Positions 35,183 through 44,226 of a DNA stretch of 64,000 bases are shown piece by piece. The stretch is from assembly GCA_002243285.1 (NCBI GenBank), contig CP022585.1:3770641-3834640 (forward strand), written 5' to 3'. The position numbers were made by a program, and so were the translations under genes. Numbering within the stretch: position 1 is the stretch's first letter; the number at the start of each line of letters is the position of its first letter. This DNA is from Candidatus Fluviicola riflensis. GTDB taxonomy: Bacteria; Bacteroidota; Bacteroidia; Flavobacteriales_D; Crocinitomicaceae. The notes below the pieces were generated by a model. It worked only from the letters and a program-made list of their open reading frames with translations, did not search any database and was not told the DNA's origin.

Positions 35183-36720
35183 GGCTGCAGAATCAACGTC
35201 TCTTCTACTTCCCAATTGGCACGCAATTTCTGCGTCAAAGTGTAACGGATTACTTGTTCGGCCTGCGTTTTTTCTGCGACATTACCGGCATCCCATTTCC
35301 CGTTTTTATTGCCGTCCCGAATGCAGCGAACGGTGTATTGGCCGGGTTCCACTTCTGTAAAAACAACCGATTTGGCAGATTCAGGTTTGACTACCGAATA
35401 CAATGCCTTTTCATTCTGTACCAGTTCGATGATCCATTGTCCGTCCAAATCAGGGCAATTGATCTTAAGCGTACTCAAATCGGCAGGAAGCAGCGTTGTG
35501 TAGTTAATCGTCAACGAATCATTCACAGCATGTGTTCCAATAACAGCAGCGTTGTTGAAATGAATGCTAAACGACTGAGCTGTTTTCGCATCCGGAATAA
35601 TACACCACTGGTTCTTTTCGGTTGAAATGAGTGAAAAAGGAACCGGATTTCCCTTGGTGGAAATGACCGTTAATTCCGTTGGTTTGACTTCGCGGATCAC
35701 GTCATTGACTTCAAAAAACAGCGAATCACCTTGTTTCCATTTTGCAGAAGGATTTTTTGACCGGATTCGCAACGGTGTTTGTAATTCACGTTCAGTGATC
35801 GGTTTGCGCAGCGTGTCTTCACCGTATGTAATCTGGTAAGTTGAACCGGTTCGTTCGGGTATCACAACCTGGATTGAATCAGCTGAAAATCGTCTTACAA
35901 TCTCGGCTTTGGAACCATTGATCATCAGTTTTTCCGGATCTAGTTGTTCCAAATGATGAACTGTAAACAAGCCTGGTAATTGGGGGTCGACTCTGATTTT
36001 GTTTCGCTGTGGTTCAGGACTGAAAAGTGATAGTATGACCGGAGTGCTGTCACCAATGACAACAGTTTCGGAAGAAAATCCGACGATTTCAGTGACTTGC
36101 GGTAATTGGTCCTTATTTTGATCGAGGAAAGCAAACAGCTGGTAAGGCGCATTTTTGAGGTATGAAAACCGAAAGGTTCCCGTTGATGTTGAACGCGTTG
36201 CATACAATGGTTTATCGGTCATCGGATCGGCTTCGGGAGCATACAAACCAACTGAAACCTGGTTCATTACCTGGTTGGAATAAGCATTGACCACCCGGCC
36301 TTCCAACTCAAGTGAATCGATATCCGCACCGGTTGCAAAAATAACCTGCATGATGGAATCGTTGCCTTCGTTCAGGTCGCGAACCGTGCCGTTGAATTGC
36401 AAAATGTAAGTCGTATTGGGCAAGAGCGGCTCTTCCCAGGAAACGGTAATCGTGCGATTTTTCTTCTCGGTAGTGAGTTTTCCTAACGATGGGTTCATGG
36501 TAACGGTTGACGCCGCATCGTTGACCACAATGTTTTCATCGAAAGTCATTTGCACTTCATTTCCGGAGAAATAAGTTGTTCCCTGCTCGGGTGATTGATC
36601 TACGGTTTTGGGCGCAAATTCATCTTCATCGCCACCCGTAAGTGGTATGACATCGGCGCAGGAACTAACCAGCAACCCAAAGAAAACAATTAAAAACAGT
36701 GCGTTCCGAGCCATTGACAA
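35179..36720 (-). CDS. Lipoprotein with SbsA-type Ig-like domain
   Basis: A 513-residue lipoprotein: the signal peptide ends at lipobox VSSC (Cys21 counted from the ATG at 36720; an ATG two codons later is also possible). Residues about 37-132 form the bacterial Ig-like domain found in many Bacteroidota lipoproteins (APKTVDQSPEQGTTYFSGNEVQMTFDENIVV). Further beta-rich segments follow, and a stretch near the end (QYTVRCIRDGNKNGKWDAGNV) resembles an EF-hand-like calcium loop. Surface anchoring is likely. It overlaps the fRMsr gene upstream by 31 bases and the flippase-like gene downstream by 4. Confidence 0.85.
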   Translation of the reverse strand: MSMARNALFLIVFFGLLVSSCADVIPLTGGDEDEFAPKTVDQSPEQGTTYFSGNEVQMTFDENIVVNDAASTVTMNPSLGKLTTEKKNRTITVSWEEPLLPNTTYILQFNGTVRDLNEGNDSIMQVIFATGADIDSLELEGRVVNAYSNQVMNQVSVGLYAPEADPMTDKPLYATRSTSTGTFRFSYLKNAPYQLFAFLDQNKDQLPQVTEIVGFSSETVVIGDSTPVILSLFSPEPQRNKIRVDPQLPGLFTVHHLEQLDPEKLMINGSKAEIVRRFSADSIQVVIPERTGSTYQITYGEDTLRKPITERELQTPLRIRSKNPSAKWKQGDSLFFEVNDVIREVKPTELTVISTKGNPVPFSLISTEKNQWCIIPDAKTAQSFSIHFNNAAVIGTHAVNDSLTINYTTLLPADLSTLKINCPDLDGQWIIELVQNEKALYSVVKPESAKSVVFTEVEPGQYTVRCIRDGNKNGKWDAGNVAEKTQAEQVIRYTLTQKLRANWEVEETLILQP

Positions 36721-37172
36721 AGTTCTGTTAAGTACTGCGCATCTGTTTGATCGAAGTTGTTGAGTTGGTTGCTATCCACATCTAATACTGCCTCCACGAT
36801 TCCGTTTTTGGTGATCGGAATCACAATTTCGCTGCGAGAATCGCCGCTGCAGGCAATATGTCCGGGGAATGCATCTACGTCAGGAACAACCAGCGTTTCA
36901 TTGCGTTCCCAGGCAGTTCCGCACACTCCTTTTCCTTTCGCAATCCGGGTGCAGGCAATCGGACCCTGAAACGGGCCTAATACCAATTGATTTTCTTCAA
37001 CGGTGTAAAAGCCTACCCAGAAAAAACCGAATGCCGTTTTCAGTGCGGCGGCCGTGTTGGCAAGATTAGCTGTACGATTCGATTCGCCCCCGACCAATGC
37101 TTTAATCTGAGGAAGCAATTGTTGGTATTGTTCGGTTTTTGTTCCGCTTACAATCGAGAGCGATTCCGCCAT
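36690..37172 (-). CDS. msrC: Free methionine-(R)-sulfoxide reductase, GAF domain (fRMsr)
   Basis: A 160-residue single GAF-domain enzyme that reduces free methionine-R-sulfoxide. The catalytic cysteines are conserved: IACTRIAKGKGVCGTAW holds two and HIACSGDSRSEIVIPI the third. Residues around FFWVGFYTVEENQLVLGPFQGP are typical of the family. Its 3' end overlaps the lipoprotein gene by 31 bases, so the two are co-transcribed, although their functions seem unrelated. The promoter at 37187-37194 lies close to the ATG. Confidence 0.92.
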   Translation of the reverse strand: MAESLSIVSGTKTEQYQQLLPQIKALVGGESNRTANLANTAAALKTAFGFFWVGFYTVEENQLVLGPFQGPIACTRIAKGKGVCGTAWERNETLVVPDVDAFPGHIACSGDSRSEIVIPITKNGIVEAVLDVDSNQLNNFDQTDAQYLTELCQWLGTHCF

Positions 37173-37186
37173 GGTAACTTTTTTTA

Positions 37187-37194
37187 CAAAAATA
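37187..37194 (-). promoter_or_regulatory. -7 element (TATTTTTG) of the fRMsr operon
   Basis: A minus-strand match to TAnnTTTG, 14 bases before the ATG; predicted leader is under 12 bases. Confidence 0.5.
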
Positions 37195-37305
37195 AGGAAT
37201 CTTATTCCTTACGCGTGACTTTGGATTTTTTGCGTCATTTTTTTTGATCGATTGCTTGGATGTAAGCGATAATTTTACCTAACTTGATTTAGAAAAACAC
37301 AAATT

Positions 37306-38028
37306 ATGCTTGATCTTACACAACTTGACAAAATCCTATTTCTCGACATTGAAACCGTTCCAGAAGTCTATCGTTTCGCAGATGTAGACCCATCAACCGC
37401 CAAATTATTCGAGTCAAAAAACATGCGGTACAAAACGGACGATAAGACATTTGACCAGGTGTATGACGAAAAAGCGGGCATTTATGCCGAATTCGGTAAA
37501 ATCGTGTGCATTTCGGTCGGATTCGTTCGTTCAACAGCCACCGGAAGAACGATGTACATCAAATCGTATGCTCACGACGACGAAGAAACGTTGTTACGCC
37601 AGTTTGTGCGTTTGCTTGAAGACAGTTACAACAAACCCGACAAACGTCTGTGCGGTCACAACTCCAAAGAATTTGATATTCCGTTTATTTGCAGGCGCCT
37701 GCTTATTAATGGCATTGCATTACCGAATGTTCTGAACCTTGCAGGCAAAAAACCGTGGGAAATCCAACACCTCGATACCATGGAATTATGGAAGTTTGGT
37801 GATTACAAAGCTTACACCAGCCTGGCATTGTTATGCAATGTGTTCAAAATCCCAACACCGAAAGACGATATTTCGGGCGCCGATGTAGCTCGGGTTTATT
37901 ATGAAGAAAACGATTTGGAGCGCATTAAAATTTATTGCGAAAAAGATGTTGTGGCGCTAATTCAGTTGTTTTTACGTATGAATGGCGAACAGTTGATTGA
38001 TGAAGGGAATATTACGATAAAGGATTGA
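37306..38028 (+). CDS. PolB-type 3'-5' exonuclease
   Basis: A 240-residue protein matching the predicted 3'-5' exonuclease family related to the proofreading domain of DNA polymerase B (PF10108). ExoI motif FLDIETVPE (residues 13-21), ExoII-like CGHNSKEFDIPFICRRLL, and ExoIII-like YCEKDVVALIQLF give the acidic residues for two-metal catalysis. It has no polymerase part. Cytoplasmic, probably in DNA repair or replication clean-up. It is a single-gene unit, divergent from the fRMsr operon. Confidence 0.88.
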   Translation: MLDLTQLDKILFLDIETVPEVYRFADVDPSTAKLFESKNMRYKTDDKTFDQVYDEKAGIYAEFGKIVCISVGFVRSTATGRTMYIKSYAHDDEETLLRQFVRLLEDSYNKPDKRLCGHNSKEFDIPFICRRLLINGIALPNVLNLAGKKPWEIQHLDTMELWKFGDYKAYTSLALLCNVFKIPTPKDDISGADVARVYYEENDLERIKIYCEKDVVALIQLFLRMNGEQLIDEGNITIKD

Positions 38029-38123
38029 ATCAACAGATTCATTTGCGCATTCTATTTATAATTAAAAAATCAATGAATTGTATTTCAAATAGTTGTTGCT
38101 TTTAAACTAAAGGGGCATCAGCT

Positions 38124-39665
38124 CTATTTTCGTTTTTCCGAATTGTTTCCCAAAGGAACATCAGGGAACACCGGCACGGTTTCGTCTGTTGTAAACCGAA
38201 GTGATTGACTCTCCAAAGCAACCGCGATTCGATCAGCTATGACGTCGGTGTATCGGTCAACAATCCCCGACGGCCATTCAATTACAATTTCCGAACACCG
38301 TGCAGCATTCCCCAAACCAACATGAGCGGTAAGCATGTTTTGTCCGCAATAACCCGATTGCGCCGAAATTTCGCGGAGCTGCCACGTTTCTTTTCCATTC
38401 ACCAAGGCTTTCACTTTTACCTTGGCACCAATTGCAGAGCGATTGGAAACAGTACCAACGCATTGAATTTCGATCCAATGATTGGTATTCACGTTGTTGT
38501 GATATAAGGAATTCGGTTGTGTTCCATCAAAACAATTGGCAACGGCCAAATCCAGAAAACCGTCGTTGTCGTAATCGGCAAAAGCACAGCCATACGACCA
38601 TCCCGCATCACCAACGATTGCCGAATTGGTGTCTCTCGAAAACGAACCGTCACCATTGTTCAGATAAAGAAAATTCTGTTGCCTTTTCCCTGCCGTAAAC
38701 GCATTGGTGACATACAGATCCAAATCACCGTCATTGTCAATATCGCCCCAATTACTGCCAAAAGAATGACCGGGTGTTTTACACATTTCATCATCGTTCA
38801 GGCGGCTAAAACTTCCGTCGTTGTTGTTACGCAGCAGATCGTTGAAACCTCTGTCGTTTGCAAAGAAAAAATCAAGATCACCATCGTTATCGAAATCAAT
38901 ACTGTTGGTGCTCATCGTATTTCCTGGATTGTACCCTGCTATTTCTTCGAGCGAGACTGAGCTAAAATTTCCTGATCCGTCATTTTGATAGAGATTTTCG
39001 AATTGCTGTTTTTCATTTCCCACCAGTAAATCGAGATCCCCGTCGAGGTCGAAATCAGTCCAGTTGGCGGAGCGCGACACAAAACGATCTGTAACGGGAA
39101 GGCCGGTTGTTATTTTCGTAAATGTATTTCCACCATCATTGTGATAGAGCACATTGCTCAAATTTCCTTCACTGTGCGTTACGTACAAATCAACCAATCC
39201 ATCGTTATCATAATCGCCCCAGGTCGCCGTTTCCGAATAACCGAAATCAGTCGCTACAGGTCCGTTTTTCGCTAAAGTGAACTTGCCTTTTCCATTGTTT
39301 TCGTAAAACAGGTTGGGTTGATTGTACCAATTGACAACAGCACAATCAAAATCGCCATCATTATCTGAATCTGCCCATGTTGCCCCAACCGAAGGCATGT
39401 TGTCGTTTACAATCGAGCCGTTGGTGACAGCTGAAAATGTTCCATCTCCGTTGTTCAAATAGAGTAAGTTATTTTCGCCTCCTCTTTTGCCATTGCTGAT
39501 AAACAAATCGACAAAACCGTCATTGTTCACATCGATCCAGTTCACACTGCGCGAATCGGAAGGTGTATTGACAAAATCGCCCACCGTGATTTTTGTAAAG
39601 GTTTGTCCCCAACAAAAAACACTTGTTGCAGAAAGAAAAACAGCGGAAATAAGAAACCGTTTCAT
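38124..39665 (-). CDS. FG-GAP/VCBS repeat protein with ASPIC/UnbV C-terminal domain
   Basis: About 513 residues from the ATG at 39665, which begins a signal peptide (MKRFLISAVFLSATSVFCWG). Seven or more FG-GAP/VCBS units with calcium-loop words (DVNNDGFVDLF, DSDNDGDFDCAV, DYDNDGLVDLYV, DFDLDGDLDLLV) should form a beta-propeller. Residues about 405-500 form an ASPIC/UnbV domain (SAIGAKVKVKALVNGKETWQLREISAQSGY), as in CRTAC1-like proteins. No T9SS sorting domain is visible. The gene starts 1 base after the stop of the gene before it, so the two are co-translated. Adhesion or carbohydrate-binding is a guess. Confidence 0.88.
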   Translation of the reverse strand: MKRFLISAVFLSATSVFCWGQTFTKITVGDFVNTPSDSRSVNWIDVNNDGFVDLFISNGKRGGENNLLYLNNGDGTFSAVTNGSIVNDNMPSVGATWADSDNDGDFDCAVVNWYNQPNLFYENNGKGKFTLAKNGPVATDFGYSETATWGDYDNDGLVDLYVTHSEGNLSNVLYHNDGGNTFTKITTGLPVTDRFVSRSANWTDFDLDGDLDLLVGNEKQQFENLYQNDGSGNFSSVSLEEIAGYNPGNTMSTNSIDFDNDGDLDFFFANDRGFNDLLRNNNDGSFSRLNDDEMCKTPGHSFGSNWGDIDNDGDLDLYVTNAFTAGKRQQNFLYLNNGDGSFSRDTNSAIVGDAGWSYGCAFADYDNDGFLDLAVANCFDGTQPNSLYHNNVNTNHWIEIQCVGTVSNRSAIGAKVKVKALVNGKETWQLREISAQSGYCGQNMLTAHVGLGNAARCSEIVIEWPSGIVDRYTDVIADRIAVALESQSLRFTTDETVPVFPDVPLGNNSEKRK

Positions 39666-39666
39666 G

Positions 39667-40548
39667 TTAGTGAATTTGCACCAATTCGCGCTCTGTTCCG
39701 CTTGCATAATGAATCACCATCAGGTAATTTCCTTTCGCCAAATCATTGGGTAATTTGATCGTTTGCCCGCAAACCTGGTAATCAGCTTTCCACACAACGG
39801 TTCCATCCGTTTGAACCATTTCGAGGAAAGTCGGCTGTACATCCGAGCGCATTGAAATGGTCACATTTCCAGTAGTAGGATTGGGATAAATGCTAAACAA
39901 ATTCATTTCTTTTTCAGCAACGTTCAGTTCGCTGCAAATAATGGCCGCAGTGGCCCATGTCGACGGATTTAGTTTGTCAGCGGTTTCAGGATACATGTGA
40001 GAGCTGCCGCCCGCGCTCATCACATCAAACGCGATCCCGATAGAATCGCCCGACCCGAGTGTGTAACCAATTTTTGAGAATGGAATCGCAATTTCAATCG
40101 TATCGGTATACGGAAGTCCTGGTTGAATATTATTTACGGCTATCCAATCGGGCTGAACTTCCTGGCAATTGGTCCACACGTCCGAACTCCCTTGGTTCTC
40201 GCAATCTGAATCCGCAACAAAGAACCACCAATCATCGGGTTGCCATGTTGTTTCTTTGCTGTTGTTCACATCGATCACAATTTCCGGAAAATGAAGGCTC
40301 GATTCCAAATAATCCCGAAACAAAAAGTAAAGGTGTGTCGAATCGTGCATGCAGGCAATCCTGGTAATTTGATTCGCTACATTAATCGCCACTTCGGTCG
40401 CCATAAACCATTCGTCGGCTGCCGCGATTCCATCCAGCTGCGGTGGCGGGCTGCAATTAATCTGAAATACCTGTGAATTTGCGGAGATCGAAATTCCACT
40501 AAATAGAGTGACAAGTAAAAATGTCCGGGTAATTTTTTGACGGAACAT
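39667..40548 (-). CDS. T9SS cargo with CBM9/DOMON-like domain
   Basis: A 293-residue secreted protein: signal peptide (ending near SANSQ), a beta-sandwich domain (PPQLDGIAAADEWFMATEVAINV, then HLYFLFRDY and IEIAIPFSKIGYTLGSGDSIGIAFDV) with the pattern of family 9 carbohydrate-binding/DOMON-like modules, and a type A T9SS sorting domain (FSIYPNPTTGNVTISM to the end). The protein should be carried to the cell surface by type IX secretion. It sits one base upstream of the UnbV gene start. Confidence 0.82.
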   Translation of the reverse strand: MFRQKITRTFLLVTLFSGISISANSQVFQINCSPPPQLDGIAAADEWFMATEVAINVANQITRIACMHDSTHLYFLFRDYLESSLHFPEIVIDVNNSKETTWQPDDWWFFVADSDCENQGSSDVWTNCQEVQPDWIAVNNIQPGLPYTDTIEIAIPFSKIGYTLGSGDSIGIAFDVMSAGGSSHMYPETADKLNPSTWATAAIICSELNVAEKEMNLFSIYPNPTTGNVTISMRSDVQPTFLEMVQTDGTVVWKADYQVCGQTIKLPNDLAKGNYLMVIHYASGTERELVQIH

Positions 40549-40848
40549 AATCTGTGGTTTTTGTTACTCACAATACTACGGAAAGATTGTACGGTCCCTG
40601 CAGCTAAACAACCGATAACCAACATTTACAGACAGACAAACCGTTCGCTTCATTCAACGTTGTTAAAGCCTGCTTGAAGGTCATTCATTTGCGATAACAA
40701 GTTGTTGATGCGACGCAAGCAGTTATTGGCCATCATGATTGATTGAAAAGCACCCGATTCCGTATTTTTACCACATCTATTCAAATCGGATTTCCAACAG
40801 AAATAGGTATTTTACCCAAACCGATTAACAGTAGAACTTGAAGAAATT
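40549..40848. other. Intergenic region between divergent genes
   Basis: Between the T9SS cargo gene (minus) and the LytTR regulator gene (plus). It must hold promoters for both, but no convincing TAnnTTTG element or repeat was recognised. Confidence 0.5.
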
Positions 40849-41565
40849 ATGCGCGTTTATAGTTGCCTGATCGTAGAAGATGAGCCGCTGGCAGTGGAAA
40901 TTCTGCAGGAATACATCCGGGAAGTTCCGTTCCTGGAATTAACCGCTGTTGCTCCCAATGCTGTGAATGCGCTGCAAATCCTTCAGGAAAAAACGATTGA
41001 CGTGCTGTTTCTTGATATTCATCTTCCATTGTTAAAAGGCCTGGATTTTCTAAAAACACTCAAGCAGCAACCACATGTCATTATCACGACTGCTTATCAC
41101 CAATATGCGTTGGAAAGCTATGAATTCAATGTGATTGATTACTTGTTGAAACCTATAGAATTCAGCCGGTTTCTCACGGCAGTGAATAAAATTCATGTAA
41201 AAGAACAGCCTCAAGCGGTAACCATGGTTACGAGTGTTTCAACAGAACGGCCATTTCTCTTTTGCACTGTCAACAAAAAGCGCATTCGTATTTTTTTGGA
41301 TGAATTATTGTGTATCGAAAGTCAGAAAGAATACAGCAAGATCATTACCATTTCCAAAACCATTCTCACAAAACTTAGTCCGCCGCAAATCGATACGTTC
41401 CTTTCGAGCGGAAACTGCATGCGTGTACACCGTTCCTTCATCGTTGCAATCGACAAAATTGATTCTTACAGCGCCATGGAAATCGAGATTGGCGGTTTAC
41501 GTATTCCAATCGGTCGTAGCTACAAAGAGTTGGTACAACAGGCTTTGGATAACCTCGGCAGATAG
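40849..41565 (+). CDS. LytTR-family response regulator
   Basis: A 238-residue two-component regulator: a CheY-like receiver domain (1-120) with the acidic pocket in VEDEP, phospho-acceptor Asp56 in LFLDIHLP and the conserved Lys in DYLLKP, followed by a LytTR DNA-binding domain (about 135-238, with VNKKRIRIFLDELLCIESQKEYSKI and CMRVHRSFIVAIDKID). No histidine kinase gene is next to it, so it is an orphan here; LytS/YehU-type partners are usually adjacent. It may control the neighbouring secreted-protein genes, but no binding repeats were identified. Confidence 0.92.
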   Translation: MRVYSCLIVEDEPLAVEILQEYIREVPFLELTAVAPNAVNALQILQEKTIDVLFLDIHLPLLKGLDFLKTLKQQPHVIITTAYHQYALESYEFNVIDYLLKPIEFSRFLTAVNKIHVKEQPQAVTMVTSVSTERPFLFCTVNKKRIRIFLDELLCIESQKEYSKIITISKTILTKLSPPQIDTFLSSGNCMRVHRSFIVAIDKIDSYSAMEIEIGGLRIPIGRSYKELVQQALDNLGR

Positions 41566-41675
41566 CTTTTCGGGCCTGAAACTGGAAACGCTGAAAGAGT
41601 TATGCAATCAAAATCGTCAGATACTTACACAGACTTCCGTATATTTAGGTCGTATTTTAAGCCAATTTCAGCGCT

Positions 41676-44039
41676 ATGAAACTTTTACCGATTTTACTAC
41701 TGACAACTTCATTGGTTTGTCTTTCCCCGAACGTGTCCGCTCAAACGGTTTTTCCGCACGATACCCGCAGCGATAGTATTGATATTCGTCATTACGATGT
41801 GCACCTCGATCTGCGTGATTTCACCACCTTTATTCTGAAAGGACAGGTTTATGTTGGTTTCAAACCATTGGTAAACGGAATTGATGAAATTCGACTGGAT
41901 TTACTGGGATTAACTGTCGACAGCATCAAAGATCAAAGCGGGAATCTCCTGGCTTTTACCACACAAACCGAAAGTTTCGTTGCCGATTTGGGTGCTACCT
42001 TCAACATTGGTGATTCTACCGGTATTGAAGTTTTTTACCATGGAAACCCGGTAGAAGATCCTTCATTCGGTGGATTTTATTTCAATTCTGTTTTTGCCTA
42101 TAATGTTGGTGTTTCACTGGAAGATATTCCACATAATTATGGTAAAACATGGTTTCCTTGTTTTGATAATTTCAACACACGCTCTACCTATGACTTGTTT
42201 GTTACGACACTTCCCGCTCACGAAGCCGTTTGCGGAGGCGTGCATCAATCAACAATCGTGAATCCTGATTTGTCGGAAACGCATCATTGGAAAGTCAATC
42301 AAACCATTCCGTCGTATCTTATTTCGGTTGCTGTCGCGAATTATGTATTCGTCGAAGATACGTTTACCGATTACCTGGGTAATCCGGTTCCGGTGCGATT
42401 GGCAGCTTTCGCAAATGATACTACAGATATGAATAATTCGTTCGTGAATCTTGAAAGCGCTTTTGATATTTACGAATCGAAATGGGGGCCCTATCTTTGG
42501 GATCGCGTTGGTTATGTGTTGGTACCGATGACTGCCGGAGCGATGGAACATGCCATGAATATTGCTTTTCCGATGGCTGCTGCTGATGGCGGTTTGAGCT
42601 GGCAATCGGTGCTGGTACACGAATTGTCGCATCACTGGTGGGGAAACCTGGTTACCTGCCGCACAGCTGAAGACATGTGGATCAACGAAGGAAGCGCTGC
42701 TTATTGCGAATACGTATTCAGCGAAGAATTTGCCAGCAGGGCCGCCTACGAAACTTCTGTACGAAATGCTCACAAAGGCCTGCTCCGTGAATGCCATCAT
42801 ATCGATTCGGGTTACTGGGCCGTTTCAGGTGTTCCGCTAAATCACACTTACAGTAATACGACCTATCTGAAGGGTGCTGATATGATCCATACTTTACGTG
42901 GTTATTTGGGCGATTCCTTGTTTTTCAACGGATTGAAGGAGTTGCTGGACCAAAACAAGTTTTCAGACATCGATGCCATTGAGTACCGCGACGATTTGAT
43001 GGCCATTACCGGTTTCGACCTCACGAATTTCTTCGCCGATTGGATTTTTCAGGGTGGCTGGCCGCACATAGCCATTGATTCAATTTCCTCAGTGCCGAAC
43101 GGACCCAATTATGATGTGACTATCCATTTGCGCCAAAAGCTGGTAGGCAGAAGCAATTATTCAACCCAAGTGCCGCTTTTGCTGACATTGCGCGATGAAA
43201 ACTGGAATACATTTGAGCAAACCATTCATTCATCGGGAATGAATAATTCGGTTACCTTGACATTGCCTTTTTCACCTACATTGGGTTATCTGAATCGCGA
43301 TGAACTGATTTCGCAGGCTGTAACTGCCAATTATAAAACCGTTATCAATACTGGCACGCTAAATCTTTCCCATGCAAACATTCTTATGCAAGTGCAAACT
43401 TTGGGTGCGGATTCGTCATTCGTGGTTGTTGAACACCATTGGGCCGCACCGGATCCTGTTATCGACTGGTCGCAGGCGTTTACTATTTCACCGCAGCGTT
43501 ACTGGCGTGTAGACGGGATTTGGGAAAGCGGTTTCACAACCAATGCTACGTTCCGTTATTGCGGCCAGGAATCGGGTTCTAACGGTTACCTGGACCATTT
43601 GCTTATAACCGGTGCCGAAGACAGTATTATTTTGTTGTATCGTCCGGATTGTTCGGTTGATTGGACCGAATGCCCAAACAGTACCTTGGTGATGGGAAAC
43701 AACACGACAGACAAAAACGGAACGGTGACGGTGACCAACCTGCAAAAAGGAGAATATGCTTTTGCGTTGAAAGGCCCCAATGCCGGTTTGGGCGAAGCAA
43801 ATGATGCTGTATCTGTCAGTCTGTTCCCTAATCCGACCGACGGTTTGGTGACCATTGAAACAGCCGAAGAAATTGACCGTTTGGTAGCAACTGATCTAAA
43901 CGGACGTGTTACCGCACAACGAAACGCCACCGGAAAAACCATCACGTGGAATACATCAGATTGGGCGACAGGAACGTATGTTATTTCAGGTTACAAACAG
44001 GAAAAACGGGTATTTGGAAAACAATTGGTTGTGAAATAA
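41676..44039 (+). CDS. Secreted M1-family zinc aminopeptidase-like protein, T9SS cargo
   Basis: A 787-residue protein: signal peptide (MKLLPILLLTTSLVCLSPNVSAQ), N-terminal M1 beta domain, catalytic thermolysin-like domain, and a type A T9SS sorting domain (VSLFPNPTDGLVTIET to the end). Zinc site: H315-E316-L-S-H319 with Glu338 in NEG. The exopeptidase motif is GAMEH at 288-292 instead of GAMEN. A beta-rich segment (about 520-690) lies between peptidase and sorting domain. The likely role is extracellular degradation of peptides for nutrition. It has its own terminator at 44084. Confidence 0.92.
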   Translation: MKLLPILLLTTSLVCLSPNVSAQTVFPHDTRSDSIDIRHYDVHLDLRDFTTFILKGQVYVGFKPLVNGIDEIRLDLLGLTVDSIKDQSGNLLAFTTQTESFVADLGATFNIGDSTGIEVFYHGNPVEDPSFGGFYFNSVFAYNVGVSLEDIPHNYGKTWFPCFDNFNTRSTYDLFVTTLPAHEAVCGGVHQSTIVNPDLSETHHWKVNQTIPSYLISVAVANYVFVEDTFTDYLGNPVPVRLAAFANDTTDMNNSFVNLESAFDIYESKWGPYLWDRVGYVLVPMTAGAMEHAMNIAFPMAAADGGLSWQSVLVHELSHHWWGNLVTCRTAEDMWINEGSAAYCEYVFSEEFASRAAYETSVRNAHKGLLRECHHIDSGYWAVSGVPLNHTYSNTTYLKGADMIHTLRGYLGDSLFFNGLKELLDQNKFSDIDAIEYRDDLMAITGFDLTNFFADWIFQGGWPHIAIDSISSVPNGPNYDVTIHLRQKLVGRSNYSTQVPLLLTLRDENWNTFEQTIHSSGMNNSVTLTLPFSPTLGYLNRDELISQAVTANYKTVINTGTLNLSHANILMQVQTLGADSSFVVVEHHWAAPDPVIDWSQAFTISPQRYWRVDGIWESGFTTNATFRYCGQESGSNGYLDHLLITGAEDSIILLYRPDCSVDWTECPNSTLVMGNNTTDKNGTVTVTNLQKGEYAFALKGPNAGLGEANDAVSVSLFPNPTDGLVTIETAEEIDRLVATDLNGRVTAQRNATGKTITWNTSDWATGTYVISGYKQEKRVFGKQLVVK

Positions 44040-44083
44040 ATAATTGTTTTTTGATTGGATAAAACCAATTCATTTTATTCATT

Positions 44084-44110
44084 GGCCCGGTTAATTCCGG
44101 GCCTTTTTTG
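44084..44110 (+). terminator. Intrinsic terminator of the M1 peptidase gene
   Basis: GGCCCGG and CCGGGCC form a 7-bp stem with loop TTAATT, followed by six T. Confidence 0.85.
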
Positions 44111-44137
44111 TTATAATAATTTATTATGATTGGGATT

Positions 44138-44164
44138 TGTATTGTGGGGCGACCCCACAATACA
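44138..44164. repeat. Perfect 12-bp palindrome between convergent genes
   Basis: TGTATTGTGGGG and CCCCACAATACA are exact reverse complements around CGA. It lies between two terminators and does not need to act as one; it resembles a REP-type unit. Confidence 0.6.
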
Positions 44165-44168
44165 GAAA

Positions 44169-44200
44169 ACAAAAAACCGCCGGTCAAATGACCGGCGGTT
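44169..44200 (-). terminator. Intrinsic terminator of the M43 peptidase gene
   Basis: AACCGCCGGTCA and TGACCGGCGGTT form a 12-bp perfect stem; on the minus strand it is followed by TTTTGTTTTC. Confidence 0.85.
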
Positions 44201-44226
44201 CCATATTATTCAATAATTCAATTCGA

